Both the position numbers and the translations under genes were made by a program. A stretch of DNA of 64,000 nucleotides from Echinarachnius parma (taxonomy: Eukaryota; Echinodermata; Echinoidea; Clypeasteroida; Echinarachniidae): assembly GCA_037951105.1 (NCBI GenBank), contig JBAMJV010010151.1, forward strand, positions 1 to 64,000, in the 5' to 3' direction. The notes under the pieces were generated by a model. That model saw only the letters and a program-made list of their open reading frames with translations. It did no database searches and was not told where the DNA came from. Shown piece after piece: positions 11,493 through 21,400 of the stretch (the first letter of the stretch is position 1; every line of letters starts with the position of its first letter).

Positions 11493-12756
11493 TTAAAGAG
11501 ATAGTTGAGGTTTGGTATAGAGGGTGCTAAACAAAATGTTTTTTAAAATGAGATAATGAAAAACTGAGTGTCAAATTTGAAAGAGCATACAATTTTAATG
11601 ACGTAATAAACTTTTTTTTTATCAAAATCGGTTCAGAAATGGCTGAAATATCCAAAAACATTACCATTTGTAATATTTGTGGGGCCCTACATTTATTCGA
11701 TAATTTTGAATCAGCCGTTAAATTTTTTTTTGTAAATTTACAAAAGAGTTTTTTATATAGTAATGTTGTTGATTATCTCTCTATCCAATCACTGGGCCGT
11801 ATGCATAAAAACAAGCAATTGCTTGTGCTAGCCTTTTGCTTGAATCGGTATGCATAAAAACAAGCAATTGCTTGCAAGCAAAAGCATTTGCTTACAAGCA
11901 CAAGCAATTGCTTACTGCTCGTAAGCAAATGCTTACCAAACAAGCAATTGCTTAAAACCGTATGCATAAAACGAACCTTTTACTTTTCTTGATAAGCAAT
12001 TGCTTGCGTTTTTTCAAGCACATCCAGACCAGCTTGAGCTCTTGCTTACTCAGGGCATTCGCGTTTAAGGATCAATTTTTCGTACCGTTTCAGGATGATT
12101 TCAAGCTCCATATTCCAGAGGTTATGTTGTGATCAAATTCCTGTTATTTTAGACTTTTTACGGCAATTTTTGTCCATCGATCTGCACAGAAACCCTCCTG
12201 ATGCTCCGCGCTGTTTCCCCCCTATTGGCATAATAAAAATACTGCTGCCAGGTCGGGCACGAAGCGTTGTTGCCCTGCAGTGCGATGTTCGCACAACCGT
12301 AACGATCCTTTGTCCAACACGTAAGCAATTGCTTGGCAGTGCAAGCAAAAGGTTTGAGCACAAGCAAAGGCTTGTGCATACGAATTTAAGCAATTGCTTG
12401 AACTTGATCTTTTGCTTGACAAGCTCTTGCTTGTGCTTAAAGCATTTGCTTATAAGCAATTGCTTGTTTTTATGCATACGGCCCACTATTTCAACAAAAC
12501 ACCACATGCACAATGTTTTTTTAAATTTAAAATGGTTGAAACCGATGAGTGTTTAGAGAGCGCCCTCTTGAGTTTTAACGGCTCTTTTTGAATGATAACA
12601 GGCTTTTTACTTAGTCATTTGTAATTTTTGTATTCCTTTCGAGCATGGTGAAGTTATAACTATTAGTTTTTAATGTAATGGTGCAGGTTTTAGTTACTAA
12701 AATTCAGTTTGACCAAAACTGTACTCGCTTTACCAGAACTCAACTATCCCTTTTAA
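11493..12756. mobile_element. TTAA MITE (same family as 53053-53595), split by a younger insertion
   Basis: Left end TTAAAGAGATAGTTGAGG and right end CAACTATCCCTTTTAA, with TTAA at 11493 and 12753-12756. The body matches the element at 53053-53595 block by block: ctgagtgtcaaatttgaaag, then cggttcagaaatggctgaaa, then ggctctttttgaatgataac. A 691-bp element interrupts it at 11794-12484. Without that insert it is about 570 bp, close to the 53-kb copy. A stub of its left end at 10880-10980 comes from the tandem duplication. Confidence 0.85.
11794..12484. mobile_element. Foldback element rich in AAGCAATTGCTT palindromes, inserted in the TTAA MITE
   Basis: Starts GGGCCGTATGCATAAAAACA and ends with the reverse complement, TGCATACGGCCC. 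A 3-bp ACT duplication flanks it (11791-11793, 12485-12487). The copy at 53 kb shows the uninterrupted site. Both ends have arrays of the self-complementary AAGCAATTGCTT and relatives. A less repetitive GC-richer centre (about 12010-12310) has frames of up to 153 codons without a recognisable domain. A 3-bp target suits PIF/Harbinger, but I saw no transposase. Confidence 0.85.
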
Positions 12757-13063
12757 TGGGTATATTGTTTTCGGAATTATAACTCAAATCTGCGTTTTAT
12801 AGGCATGCCAATTATTCGCATACCCTTTTTATCTTAGTTATTGATGTCACAACACGCCAGGAAGTGCATAACATGTGCATGTAGTAAAGCTAAACAGTTT
12901 GACTACTAGAACATAACTCATGTTGCCCAAATGATGGCGCTATATAACACTGTAAGAAGAATTTCGCCAGAAAATTACCAAATGCTGATGTAATAGGATG
13001 AAATTTGTTTCCTTTTTATAATTAACATATTTAAAAGAAAGAATGATTTTAATCAACATGTCT

Positions 13064-13135
13064 GGGGGTATAGCTCAGTGGTAGAGCATTCGTCTGCAGA
13101 ACGAGAGGTCCCCGGTTCAAATCCGGGTGCCCCCT
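13064..13135 (+). tRNA. tRNA-Cys (GCA), copy 4, with compensatory stem change
   Basis: 72-nt cloverleaf like copy 1, except that the anticodon stem reads TTCGT/ACGAG. The 31-39 pair has changed from A-T to T-A with pairing kept. Anticodon loop CTGCAGA, A and B boxes and acceptor stem are intact. A strong T7 stop lies at 13147-13153. Confidence 0.97.
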
Positions 13136-13600
13136 GCACAACAGTATTTTTTTGTATTTAGTTATACGCTGTACAAATGCTGTACGACTGAGCGGAGTAT
13201 GTCCAAATAATGTGTATGCGGCTGAAAATGACTAATTAATTTTTTTTTCTATCACGAAATAGCAATTAACTTTATACAATACCAATTTAATTATTGCATT
13301 TTAACCCCCCCCCCCCCCCCCTAGATAATTTCATTTTGCCAATTTGTGGGTACATTCGTATCTCTGCTTACACATGTTTCATTAACATGTTTATATCTAA
13401 GTCTATACTTTTATAGGTTTAGCATTTAACATGTTTCAGGGTACTCTGTATCAAATGAAGATATAAGGTCGAAACACATGTCAAAAACGCACATTACATG
13501 TGAGCTAGAACAAAGACAAAATGCACAATTATAGGTACCTAGGTTTATATAATTATTAGGTGTACAATTAATATAGTTGTTACCAGGATTACGTCACAAC

Positions 13601-13672
13601 GGGGGTATAGCTCAGTGGTAGAGCATTCGACTGCAGATCGAGAGGTCCCCGGTTCAAATCCGGGTGCCCCCT
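13601..13672 (+). tRNA. tRNA-Cys (GCA), copy 5
   Basis: Sequence identical to copy 1 with all stems and boxes intact. A TTTT stop lies at 13679-13682. Its downstream flank resembles the flank of the damaged copy at 14166, which suggests segmental duplication. Confidence 0.97.
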
Positions 13673-13975
13673 AATATATTTTGTTTCGATGACTTTCTGT
13701 TTTTTTCTTTTTGTACGTTACACGAGTGTTTTAGAAGGATAATAACTTGTCCTCAATTAGCCAGATACAGTTGAAACCAGCACGAGAACATGACAGACAC
13801 TCTCGATTCAAATTTGTGTGGAACCCAAACGTAATTAATTTTTTATGAAAATTCATTTCAGAATTTGACATGAATCTTTAACAATAATGATAATTTGCAA
13901 GCGGCGGGTAATACAAAATTAAATTGAGTAGGCAAGTATATACATAGCGTTTATCAAACATGTCGCAAGAACAAC

Positions 13976-14047
13976 GGGGGTATAGCTCAGTGGTAGAGCA
14001 TTCGACTGCAGATCGAGAGGTCCCCGGTTCAAATCCGGGTGCCCCCT
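13976..14047 (+). tRNA. tRNA-Cys (GCA), copy 6
   Basis: Sequence identical to copy 1 with intact cloverleaf and internal promoter boxes. A TTTT stop lies at 14056-14059. Confidence 0.97.
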
Positions 14048-14165
14048 AATACATGTTTTAATTTAAAAAAAAATCTATGACTTCTTTTTTGTTTACGTTA
14101 TACAATATTGTTTCAGATGAATCAAATTATACAAAGCGTTTATCAAAAATGTCCCAAGAACAAGG

Positions 14166-14245
14166 GGGGGTATAGTACTATAGCTCATTGGGAGAGCATT
14201 CGACTGCAGATTGAGAGGTCCCCGGTTCAAATCCGGGTGCTCCCT
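14166..14245 (+). pseudogene. Damaged tRNA-Cys copy, 8-nt insertion
   Basis: 80 nt. An extra TACTATAG sits between the acceptor stem and the D arm, probably from slippage on TATAG. The D loop reads CATTGGG instead of CAGTGGT, the 3' acceptor strand has a C to T change (TGCTCCC), and the anticodon stem has a G-T pair (TTCGA/TTGAG). The anticodon GCA and B box survive. Probably non-functional. Confidence 0.85.
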
Positions 14246-14579
14246 AATACCGTATATGTTTTAATATATTTTTTCTATGACTTCTTTTTTGTTTACGTTA
14301 TACAATAATTGTTTCAGATGAATCATGGTGATAATAACTTTTCATCAATTAGTCAGATACATTTAAAACCAGCACAAAAACATGAAAGAACCGAATTCAT
14401 TTCAGAATTTGAAATTTGAAATTTTAAAGTGTTCTAGGATAGATTATGATATACGGTATTTGAGAATACAAAATTAAGCGGTGAGTAGGCAAGTACATAG
14501 TACGAAAAGTTTATGTCGCAAGAGTTTATGCGGAATAACTATTGATTCGTATCCGCTTTCAGGACATTTTACACCAATT

Positions 14580-14651
14580 GGGGGTATAGCTCAGTGGTAG
14601 AGCATTCGACTGCAGATCGAGAGGTCCCCGGTTCAAATCCGGGTGCCCCCT
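14580..14651 (+). tRNA. tRNA-Cys (GCA), copy 7
   Basis: Sequence identical to copy 1 with all stems, A and B boxes intact. A TTTTT stop lies at 14657-14661. Confidence 0.97.
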
Positions 14652-15050
14652 TGCTATTTTTGTATCCCTTTTGTGTTACTGTCAAGATCAAAGATGCTAC
14701 TTTTTTTCTGGATAATATAATATAATGTACAGAGTATCATCTATAGATAAATCCAAGGTACAGTGTATAGTGTGACACAGTCATGTTGTAACATTGAAAC
14801 CATGAAACACTCAAGTCGATATGGATGGAGTCCGCATTCTGTGGATATGCATAATTTTAATATTCAGAGAGAACTGATATCATGATAAACTGGTGTGTGA
14901 ACCAGATTTAACGTTCGGTAAAGTTCTTCCATAATTTCCTGGGATCGGTGGCCTGACTTAAAATGTTCATTGTCTACCCGGCCGCTTCATTGTCGATTCG
15001 TAAATGTAGCTGTTTTCGAAGAAGTCAATGAATTCAGGATTTCAACAGCT

Positions 15051-15127
15051 GGGAGTATTATATAGCTCAGTGGTAGAGCATTCGACTGCAGATCGAGAGG
15101 TCCCCGGTTCAAATCCGGGTGCCCCTT
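15051..15127 (+). pseudogene. Damaged tRNA-Cys copy, 5-nt insertion
   Basis: 77 nt. The 5' end reads GGGAGTATTATATAGCTC, which adds five bases before the D arm. The acceptor stem has an A-C mismatch and a terminal G-T pair against TGCCCCT. The rest of the molecule from the D arm to the T arm is intact, including anticodon GCA. Likely a pseudogene, though the promoter boxes remain. Confidence 0.75.
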
Positions 15128-15180
15128 TAAATGACATATTTTGATATAAATTCACGACTTGTCAATGCGCCAAAAATGAA

Positions 15181-15841
15181 TTGATATTTTTGTTTGTTTT
15201 ATTATTACAAACTGGAGACGCATACCAATCGATCATTGTCGTGCTGCTCTATATAGCTGTACTCATTGGAGTACTGATGGGGGGGGGGGGGGGGGGGGGC
15301 TGTTGCCCCCTAAATAAAATTAAAACATGGGTTATTTCTTATTCGATACCAGTACAAAAAAAAAACTCAGATTCTACTTTATATCAAGTCAAATTTCCTT
15401 CTATTCACAAAATGGAATAATTGTAAGTAAAAAATGCGAAAGCTCCCATCAATTCACCCCAATACACCCCCTCTCGGTTGCTTCACTCCCTCGGGAATCG
15501 GTCTTGTCTAATCTCTGGAATATCCTTGTTAATGTTGTTGTATCGTACATAATGTTGCACAATGTGTGCAACGTTTGAACTGTGTATGTCACTGCGAACA
15601 TTATTTTGGGGTGCATGTTTTATAATTACGTTTTCTTAATGAAAATAATTTAACCTTTTCCCAGTCGGTATAGAAACATGACACATTTACCTACATTATA
15701 GTACACGGCGTCAAGTCCGAATTTCCATCCTAGGTATGCACCAAATTGCACAATTCAAGTAAAAAATAAATAAAAGCTCCCTACTGTACCGTGGGAGCGG
15801 GGACATCCCACTCCCACACACTCCCTCTGATCAGCCATGCA
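15181..15841. other. Spacer after the tRNA cluster, no gene seen
   Basis: Contains a poly-G tract of about 20 bases (15280-15299) and short chance frames. Nothing else recognised. Confidence 0.5.
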
Positions 15842-15953
15842 CACGGGCGTAGCGACTTACGTAATACCCATTCAACTGGGGGGATGAATGAATAGATCAC
15901 CCCCCCCCCCCCCCCCCAGTTGAATGGGTATCAATGACATGTCTACGCCCGTG
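15842..15953. mobile_element. hAT-type MITE with perfect 8-bp target duplication
   Basis: Ends CACGGGCGTAGC and CTACGCCCGTG, flanked by GCCATGCA on both sides (15834-15841, 15954-15961). An 8-bp duplication is the hAT signature. The 112-bp palindrome folds on itself (tacccattcaactggggg against its complement) and carries a C tract of about 18 bases. Same family as 18231-18333. Confidence 0.92.
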
Positions 15954-16410
15954 GCCATGCACCTATAGTTCCCTCTGGCCTGATCGCTTCGCTCCCTCGC
16001 AAAGTCTCACACTCACACCGCTTGCTCAAAGTTGGCGAACCTGCCATTATGCTATACCTGGTGGTGATGGGTGCTAGTTTTATAGAAAATGAACGCTGTT
16101 TATCTAGTTATCTTGTTGAAATAACAACAGTACTAATTTACTAGTATATCGATCACTTTTAGATCCCACCAATCTGCCAGAGTTTAGAGTACCTACATAA
16201 ATCTTTATGTAGTTTGTTAATTGCGCCCTCTGCGACAATAAATTGTGTAACTGGTCTGTGTGAGGGAATGCGTATTTGTTTGGATTGGATGATACAGAAT
16301 ATTAAAAATTGTATGTATATAATTTAGTTATAATGTATTCATTCTTCACTCATATTGAGAAGGAACCCAAGTTTAGATTACGATTATAGACCTCCATCAA
16401 TGCCTATGAT

Positions 16411-17582
16411 ACAGAGCGTATCAAAAAAAGCGTTACACTTTTGAACATTTTTTCAAAATTACATTTTTATATATTTAGAAGATTTTTTCATGTCGATGGA
16501 TGCCCAATGGTCTCATCTATCAAGTGTCACTAACAAAACAAATTTTCGTTCACGCTTGGGCGAACACTGACTGTGTTTGTACAGAGTGTCAAAAATGGCT
16601 TGCGCCAATTTGAAAGAAGAGGGACAATTAAACCAGCAGACCGAATAAGTACTCCCATTCAAACAAATTGCTCTTTGCCATGAATTTAAGATTATTTAAT
16701 GATAGTGTAATCATTTTGTGGCAATTTTCTATCATAATTTAAATGATTTCGTTGATTTATGCATGGGTTAGAATAAATAAGCCATAGATTGATAGATAAT
16801 AAAAGGATTTGGATCGTTAATGACAAAATTTCCAGCCTGTCCTCATTAACGATGCAAATCCTTTCATTGAGTGTGACACATACAAAAGATGACCCAGAAG
16901 CATGCATGAACGATTAATTCATGTTGATAGATTGATGGGCTGATTGGATTGATAGATTGATTAATGGATGGATGGATGGATTGATTGATTGATTGATGGA
17001 TTGCTGGATTGATTGATGGATGGATTGATCGATTAAATGATGGATTGATGGATGGATTGATTGATTGATTGATTGGTTGATTTCTCATTGATTGATTGAT
17101 GAATCGGTTGAATGATTTGAAGATTAATTGATTTGGTACTTTTTGAATGAATAACTGGCATGTGGTTTTGATGTGTCTGTGCTTTAAAAAAGATCTTGAA
17201 GTAATTACCCATTATTGATTCTCACCCATGCATATAAAACAATGAAATCAGTTTAATTATAATAGAAAATTGCCACAAAATTATTACACAATCATAAAAT
17301 ATTCTTAAATTTATGGCAAAGAGCAATTTGTTTGAATGGGAGTACTTATTCAGTCTGCTGGTTTAATTGTCCCTCTTCTTTCAATTTGGCGCAAGCCATT
17401 TTTGACACTCTGTACAAAAACTGTCAGTGTTCGCCCAAGCCTGAACGAAAATTTGTTTTGTTAGTGGCACTTGATAGATGGGACCATGGGGCATCCATCG
17501 ACATGAAAAAATCGTATAAATATATAAAAATGTCATGTTGACAATTTTTTCAAAAGTGTAACGCTTTTTTGATACGCCCGGT
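16411..17582. mobile_element. Mariner-like element with about 330-bp inverted arms
   Basis: Ends CAGAGCGTATCAAAAAAAGC and its near complement CGCTTTTTTGATACGCCCGG, flanked by TA. The arms (about 16411-16740 and 17255-17582) match over most of their length, for example ggcgcaagccattttt near 17387 and its complement near 16590. A GATT simple repeat fills the centre. No transposase frame remains, so it is non-autonomous. Confidence 0.8.
16930..17110. repeat. GATT/GATG simple repeat
   Basis: Run of attgattgattgatggatgg units inside the mariner-like element. Long frames here on the minus strand (Ile-Asn-Pro-Ser repeats) are products of the repeat. Confidence 0.9.
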
Positions 17583-18059
17583 ATAGATACACATCGCGGA
17601 AGAACCCTTTTGTAATTTATACCACCAATATAGTCGTTAATTTGCAAACTTCCTTTAATTATTTTGAGAATGAAATGGTGATGAAATATTATGTATAGTA
17701 TTAAGATTCCCTGTCATTCCATTTTAAAGATTTATTTTCCTTATGAAGTTTATATAAAGTTGGATGTATAGACTCTGGATGTAAATGTCTGTATCATAGG
17801 GCGTCGGTTTGAGAAGAAAGGCACTAAGTCACTCTTTGTACTTCGAAGATAACCATGTTTAAAATTTGGGAGCCGAGTAGAAACCAAATCAATTCAATTT
17901 CAATTTATTTATTGAATGTACATGTATATCTTCTTTAATAAATATAAAAAAAAAAAGTAAAACTCATTAACTTAATAATTTTGCATCACATAACGAATAG
18001 TGTGATGGGTTTGCGGAACAAAAATTGACTCGATGCCCTTCTCACTCGTTCCTGCACAA

Positions 18060-18400
18060 ACACACGCATGCACACACGCATAACATACCCTCTATTATAC
18101 ATGTACAGTACAAACAAACCTATACATACACAGAACACACACACATTTACACAAACACGCCCAGACACATTCATGAACACGTACACACATACACACATGT
18201 GCGCACAAACATACATTGTACACACCCACACACGGGCGTCGATCTGTCATTGATACCCATTGATCAGGGGGGGATGATCCATTCATCCATCCCCCCCTGA
18301 TGAATGGGTATTACGTAAGTATCGACGCCCATGCACCCACATACACTCACGCAAACACACAAACTCACATGAATGCACACATGCATACGCAAATACACAA
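18060..18400. repeat. CA-rich degenerate microsatellite
   Basis: Interrupted cacacaca, tacaca and cacgca tracts on both sides of a hAT MITE that inserted into the repeat. Confidence 0.85.
18231..18333. mobile_element. hAT-type MITE with perfect 8-bp target duplication (second copy)
   Basis: Ends CACGGGCGTCGAT and ATCGACGCCCATG, flanked by CACCCACA on both sides (18223-18230, 18334-18341). The inside is a palindrome around a GGGGGGG/CCCCCC core. Opposite internal orientation to the 15842 copy: cattgatacccat here lies on the left side. Confidence 0.92.
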
Positions 18401-21400
18401 CATCAAACCATCAGACATGATACCAAACTTGTTCTTCTCATTTCTTGTGAATATTCGTAAACAACTATAAATGGATTTTTGCTCACAATATTGTGTTTGT
18501 TTCAGATAAAAACTGATAGTGGAATGATAACAGTATCACTCTGTAGAGAATAAATACAATGTTTTATCATCCCCATCCTCATACTGTCAAACCTGTGTAA
18601 AATGGCCATCCACTATAGACAGGTTGGCTGCTGTAGACAGGAGGTCGTTAAGACAGGTTTTACTCTTATTTGTCTTTGGGAAGATAGGGCTCTGGATGTT
18701 AGGTAACTTTTGGGGTTGGGGGTGGCGAACCCAAGGAGTAGGGGGGCATATCTAGGGAGTTATTATTCCTACATTCTCTAGAAATCTTCAAACACCATAA
18801 CTAATATATCTCTCAAATATATAAACATAAACTCTTGTTTTATGAAGGTAAAAATCACAAGAATATTAAAGAGCTCTTAACAGTAAAAATACCTTACTAG
18901 TACTAATATTAGATGGTTATAACAATGTTCTACTGTACATCCACCTAAAAGGTTTAATACTGTAAACCAGGATGAATCTGGACAGACAGGTTTGAAAAAA
19001 AAAAATTGTAAAATATTCACTAATAAAAGCAAAAAATAATAATTGGTATGGTCTTGTAGGGCAGTCAACCCCAACATACTTTGATCAACAATAAGAGATG
19101 CAAAGTATGTGAAATTGGCATCCAAGCTCCTAAGCCACCCAACTTTACAGTGATGTACCATGACCATGCTGGATTCTTTGTTTAAATTTGTATGTTCATC
19201 CTAATGTTGATCGTTTTTTTATGAAATACTTAAAGACACTGTCGTTGTCCAATGTCAACCCCGTTTTCAGTATATAAATACAATCAACAATCTCCAGAGG
19301 CAGTGATGTTCAGAAGAACCAGAAGATGAAAAACTTTGTCGGAATCAGTGACCCTGGTCGTCGTCCGCAGCAGCTAAGTTGTCATGGTTACGATGCAAAA
19401 CTTCCTGTGGTTGTGTGTGAAGTGTCTGGAATTGACTCACACTTAACACAACAGCCACAGAAAGTGTCGCAGGTAACACCTCTCGCAAGCTCCAGTCCGT
19501 CATGCTTGGTGTTCAGCTCAGATCTCTGGTGCTTGGTTCAGCTAGCAGTCTTCAGGCTTGTATTCCATAATGGTAGGGGAACATGGCCACCCTGGTGAAC
19601 TCGACCAACTACATTCAATGCACCACTAGCACACACCATAATCGCTTACGCATTGCCTTTGCATCACAAGAACCATCAGGCGGAAAAATAAAATAATAAG
19701 CCTGTTCGCTTCAAATGTTTGTATGTAGGTGGTCCGAGTACTCCCTCCTGGCCGAGTTCCCCGACCAATCTGGTCATGATGGCAATACTTGTTCCTTAGC
19801 TAAGGTCCATAGTTGGTACATCCTTACAACAGCGACAACAATTGTTGAAGGGGACACCTTTTATCATCTCCAATCCATCACAATGGTGTTTGAACTTAAT
19901 ACAAACTACTTTGATGTACTCCCGATATTTATGAGATTGACTGCTGAACTAATTCAAAATCATATCCATACTGCAGAATCAACAATGTTTGGCTAAAATA
20001 AATGAACTGTCTCAACTGTATAATAAGAATCATGCTAGAGATTTGCATCATCATGGGTAACCGAGCTATTTCTGTTTCAAATAACATCAATTCCAATTTA
20101 CTTGTCTCCCATTTGATTGAATTTACATTTTAATCAGCTGAAATGATTTGCACTGTTGATGAATTGATGAATTGTGCAATGCATTTGCTAAAAATAAATA
20201 AATAAATTATACATTCTTGAATTATAAAAGTTTTCAATTATGCATTGGCCGATGCCCCCCTAAAAAGAAATGGGAAAAACGGGATGTCTTTATTTGTTTA
20301 ATTAGAAAAGCTTTCAATTATGCATTGCCTCTGAGAAAATAAAAACAAAGAAACGACACAGAGAAGAAATAAAAAGTAATTAATTCTCAAATTAGAAAAG
20401 TCTGGCGCAAGAGGACTTTTTGTTGTTGTAAAAATTGCATTTTGTCAGACAACGATGGGAAGGGAACATCCCAAGAGTATAATTCCGTTCTATTCATCAA
20501 ATGTCACATTCATTTCCATTCCCCTACCCAGCTTTTCTCAACTTGGGTCTAAAATTGTGCATTATCTATGTTGTAAGAAGAGGTGTCAATGCCCACTTTT
20601 AGGCAATTATTAACACATCTCTTCTATGATTAGAATTTGCTATAAAACAATTCAAATTTGCATAAATAAATTGCAATGCATATGTTATTCCATTGGATGT
20701 GTTCTCAGGAAGGTGAAACAAGAAAGCAGCTTGATTTATAATCAAGAGTAACAATGATTAAATCTTCAATCACTTACTTAGCACCATTATTCTAAGCATA
20801 TAATGAAATAGTTGAAAAACAAAAAGATATGCTTCAAATGTAAATCTTAATGGGAAGCTTCAAATATGATACAAATAGCACAAAACAATACTTGCCTATA
20901 CAAAGAAAGAATGTGTGATGCAATGGTGCAAATTAATGTTAATTTCATACTAATTGAAATTAATACTTCAGCCCTAAATACTCCAGTACAATACTAAGTA
21001 TGTTACGTCTGAATAAAAGCTTAATTTGGTACAATTCTTTGTATTTATGAAACCATTTGGTTAGAAAAACAAATGAAATATCATAAATAAACTGTCCCTA
21101 CTTTCAATTGTAAAACAAGAGTATATTCAACAGATTTTCCCCTTTATTCATTAATCAAACTTAAATGTTTAAATATAGCTTTCTTCACTTGTGGCTTCAT
21201 AAAAAAAAACCTTTCCACCTTGTTAAAATGTGAAGATCTAGCATTCAATCTCATGTATATACAGAGTACAGCAGTAGTTTGCATTTATAATTCTCATGTT
21301 TTCATAGTGCACTGCAGCTCTGCGTGCACAGAGCTCCGCAATTCCATTACTCCCTCCGCAATTACAATTCACCGCAATTTGCATCCAATTATTCTTCAAA

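Larger units (their letters stand above)
10368..11593. repeat. 613-bp direct tandem duplication carrying tRNA-Cys
   Basis: Unit 1 is about 10368-10980 and unit 2 about 10981-11593. I could see only about two differences by eye (the aacc/accc site near 10411/11024 and a T/A change near 10930/11543). Each unit contains one tRNA-Cys and the first ~100 bases of a TTAA MITE. The junction lies inside the MITE. The identity points to a recent event, or an assembly duplication. Confidence 0.95.
13950..14330. repeat. 190-bp tandem duplication with one good and one broken tRNA-Cys
   Basis: Flanks such as gcgtttatcaaacatgtc and ctatgacttcttttttgttt occur before and after both the gene at 13976 and the damaged copy at 14166, exactly 190 bases apart. 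The two units have diverged visibly, so this event is older than the 613-bp duplication. Confidence 0.85.

Noticed and set aside
12095..12556. 153-codon frame as a transposase remnant of the foldback element
   Set aside because: No DDE-type motif or helix-turn-helix was recognisable, and both strands are open because of palindromic sequence.
16864..17088. Ile-Asn-Pro-Ser repeat protein
   Set aside because: Translation of a GATT/GATG simple repeat.
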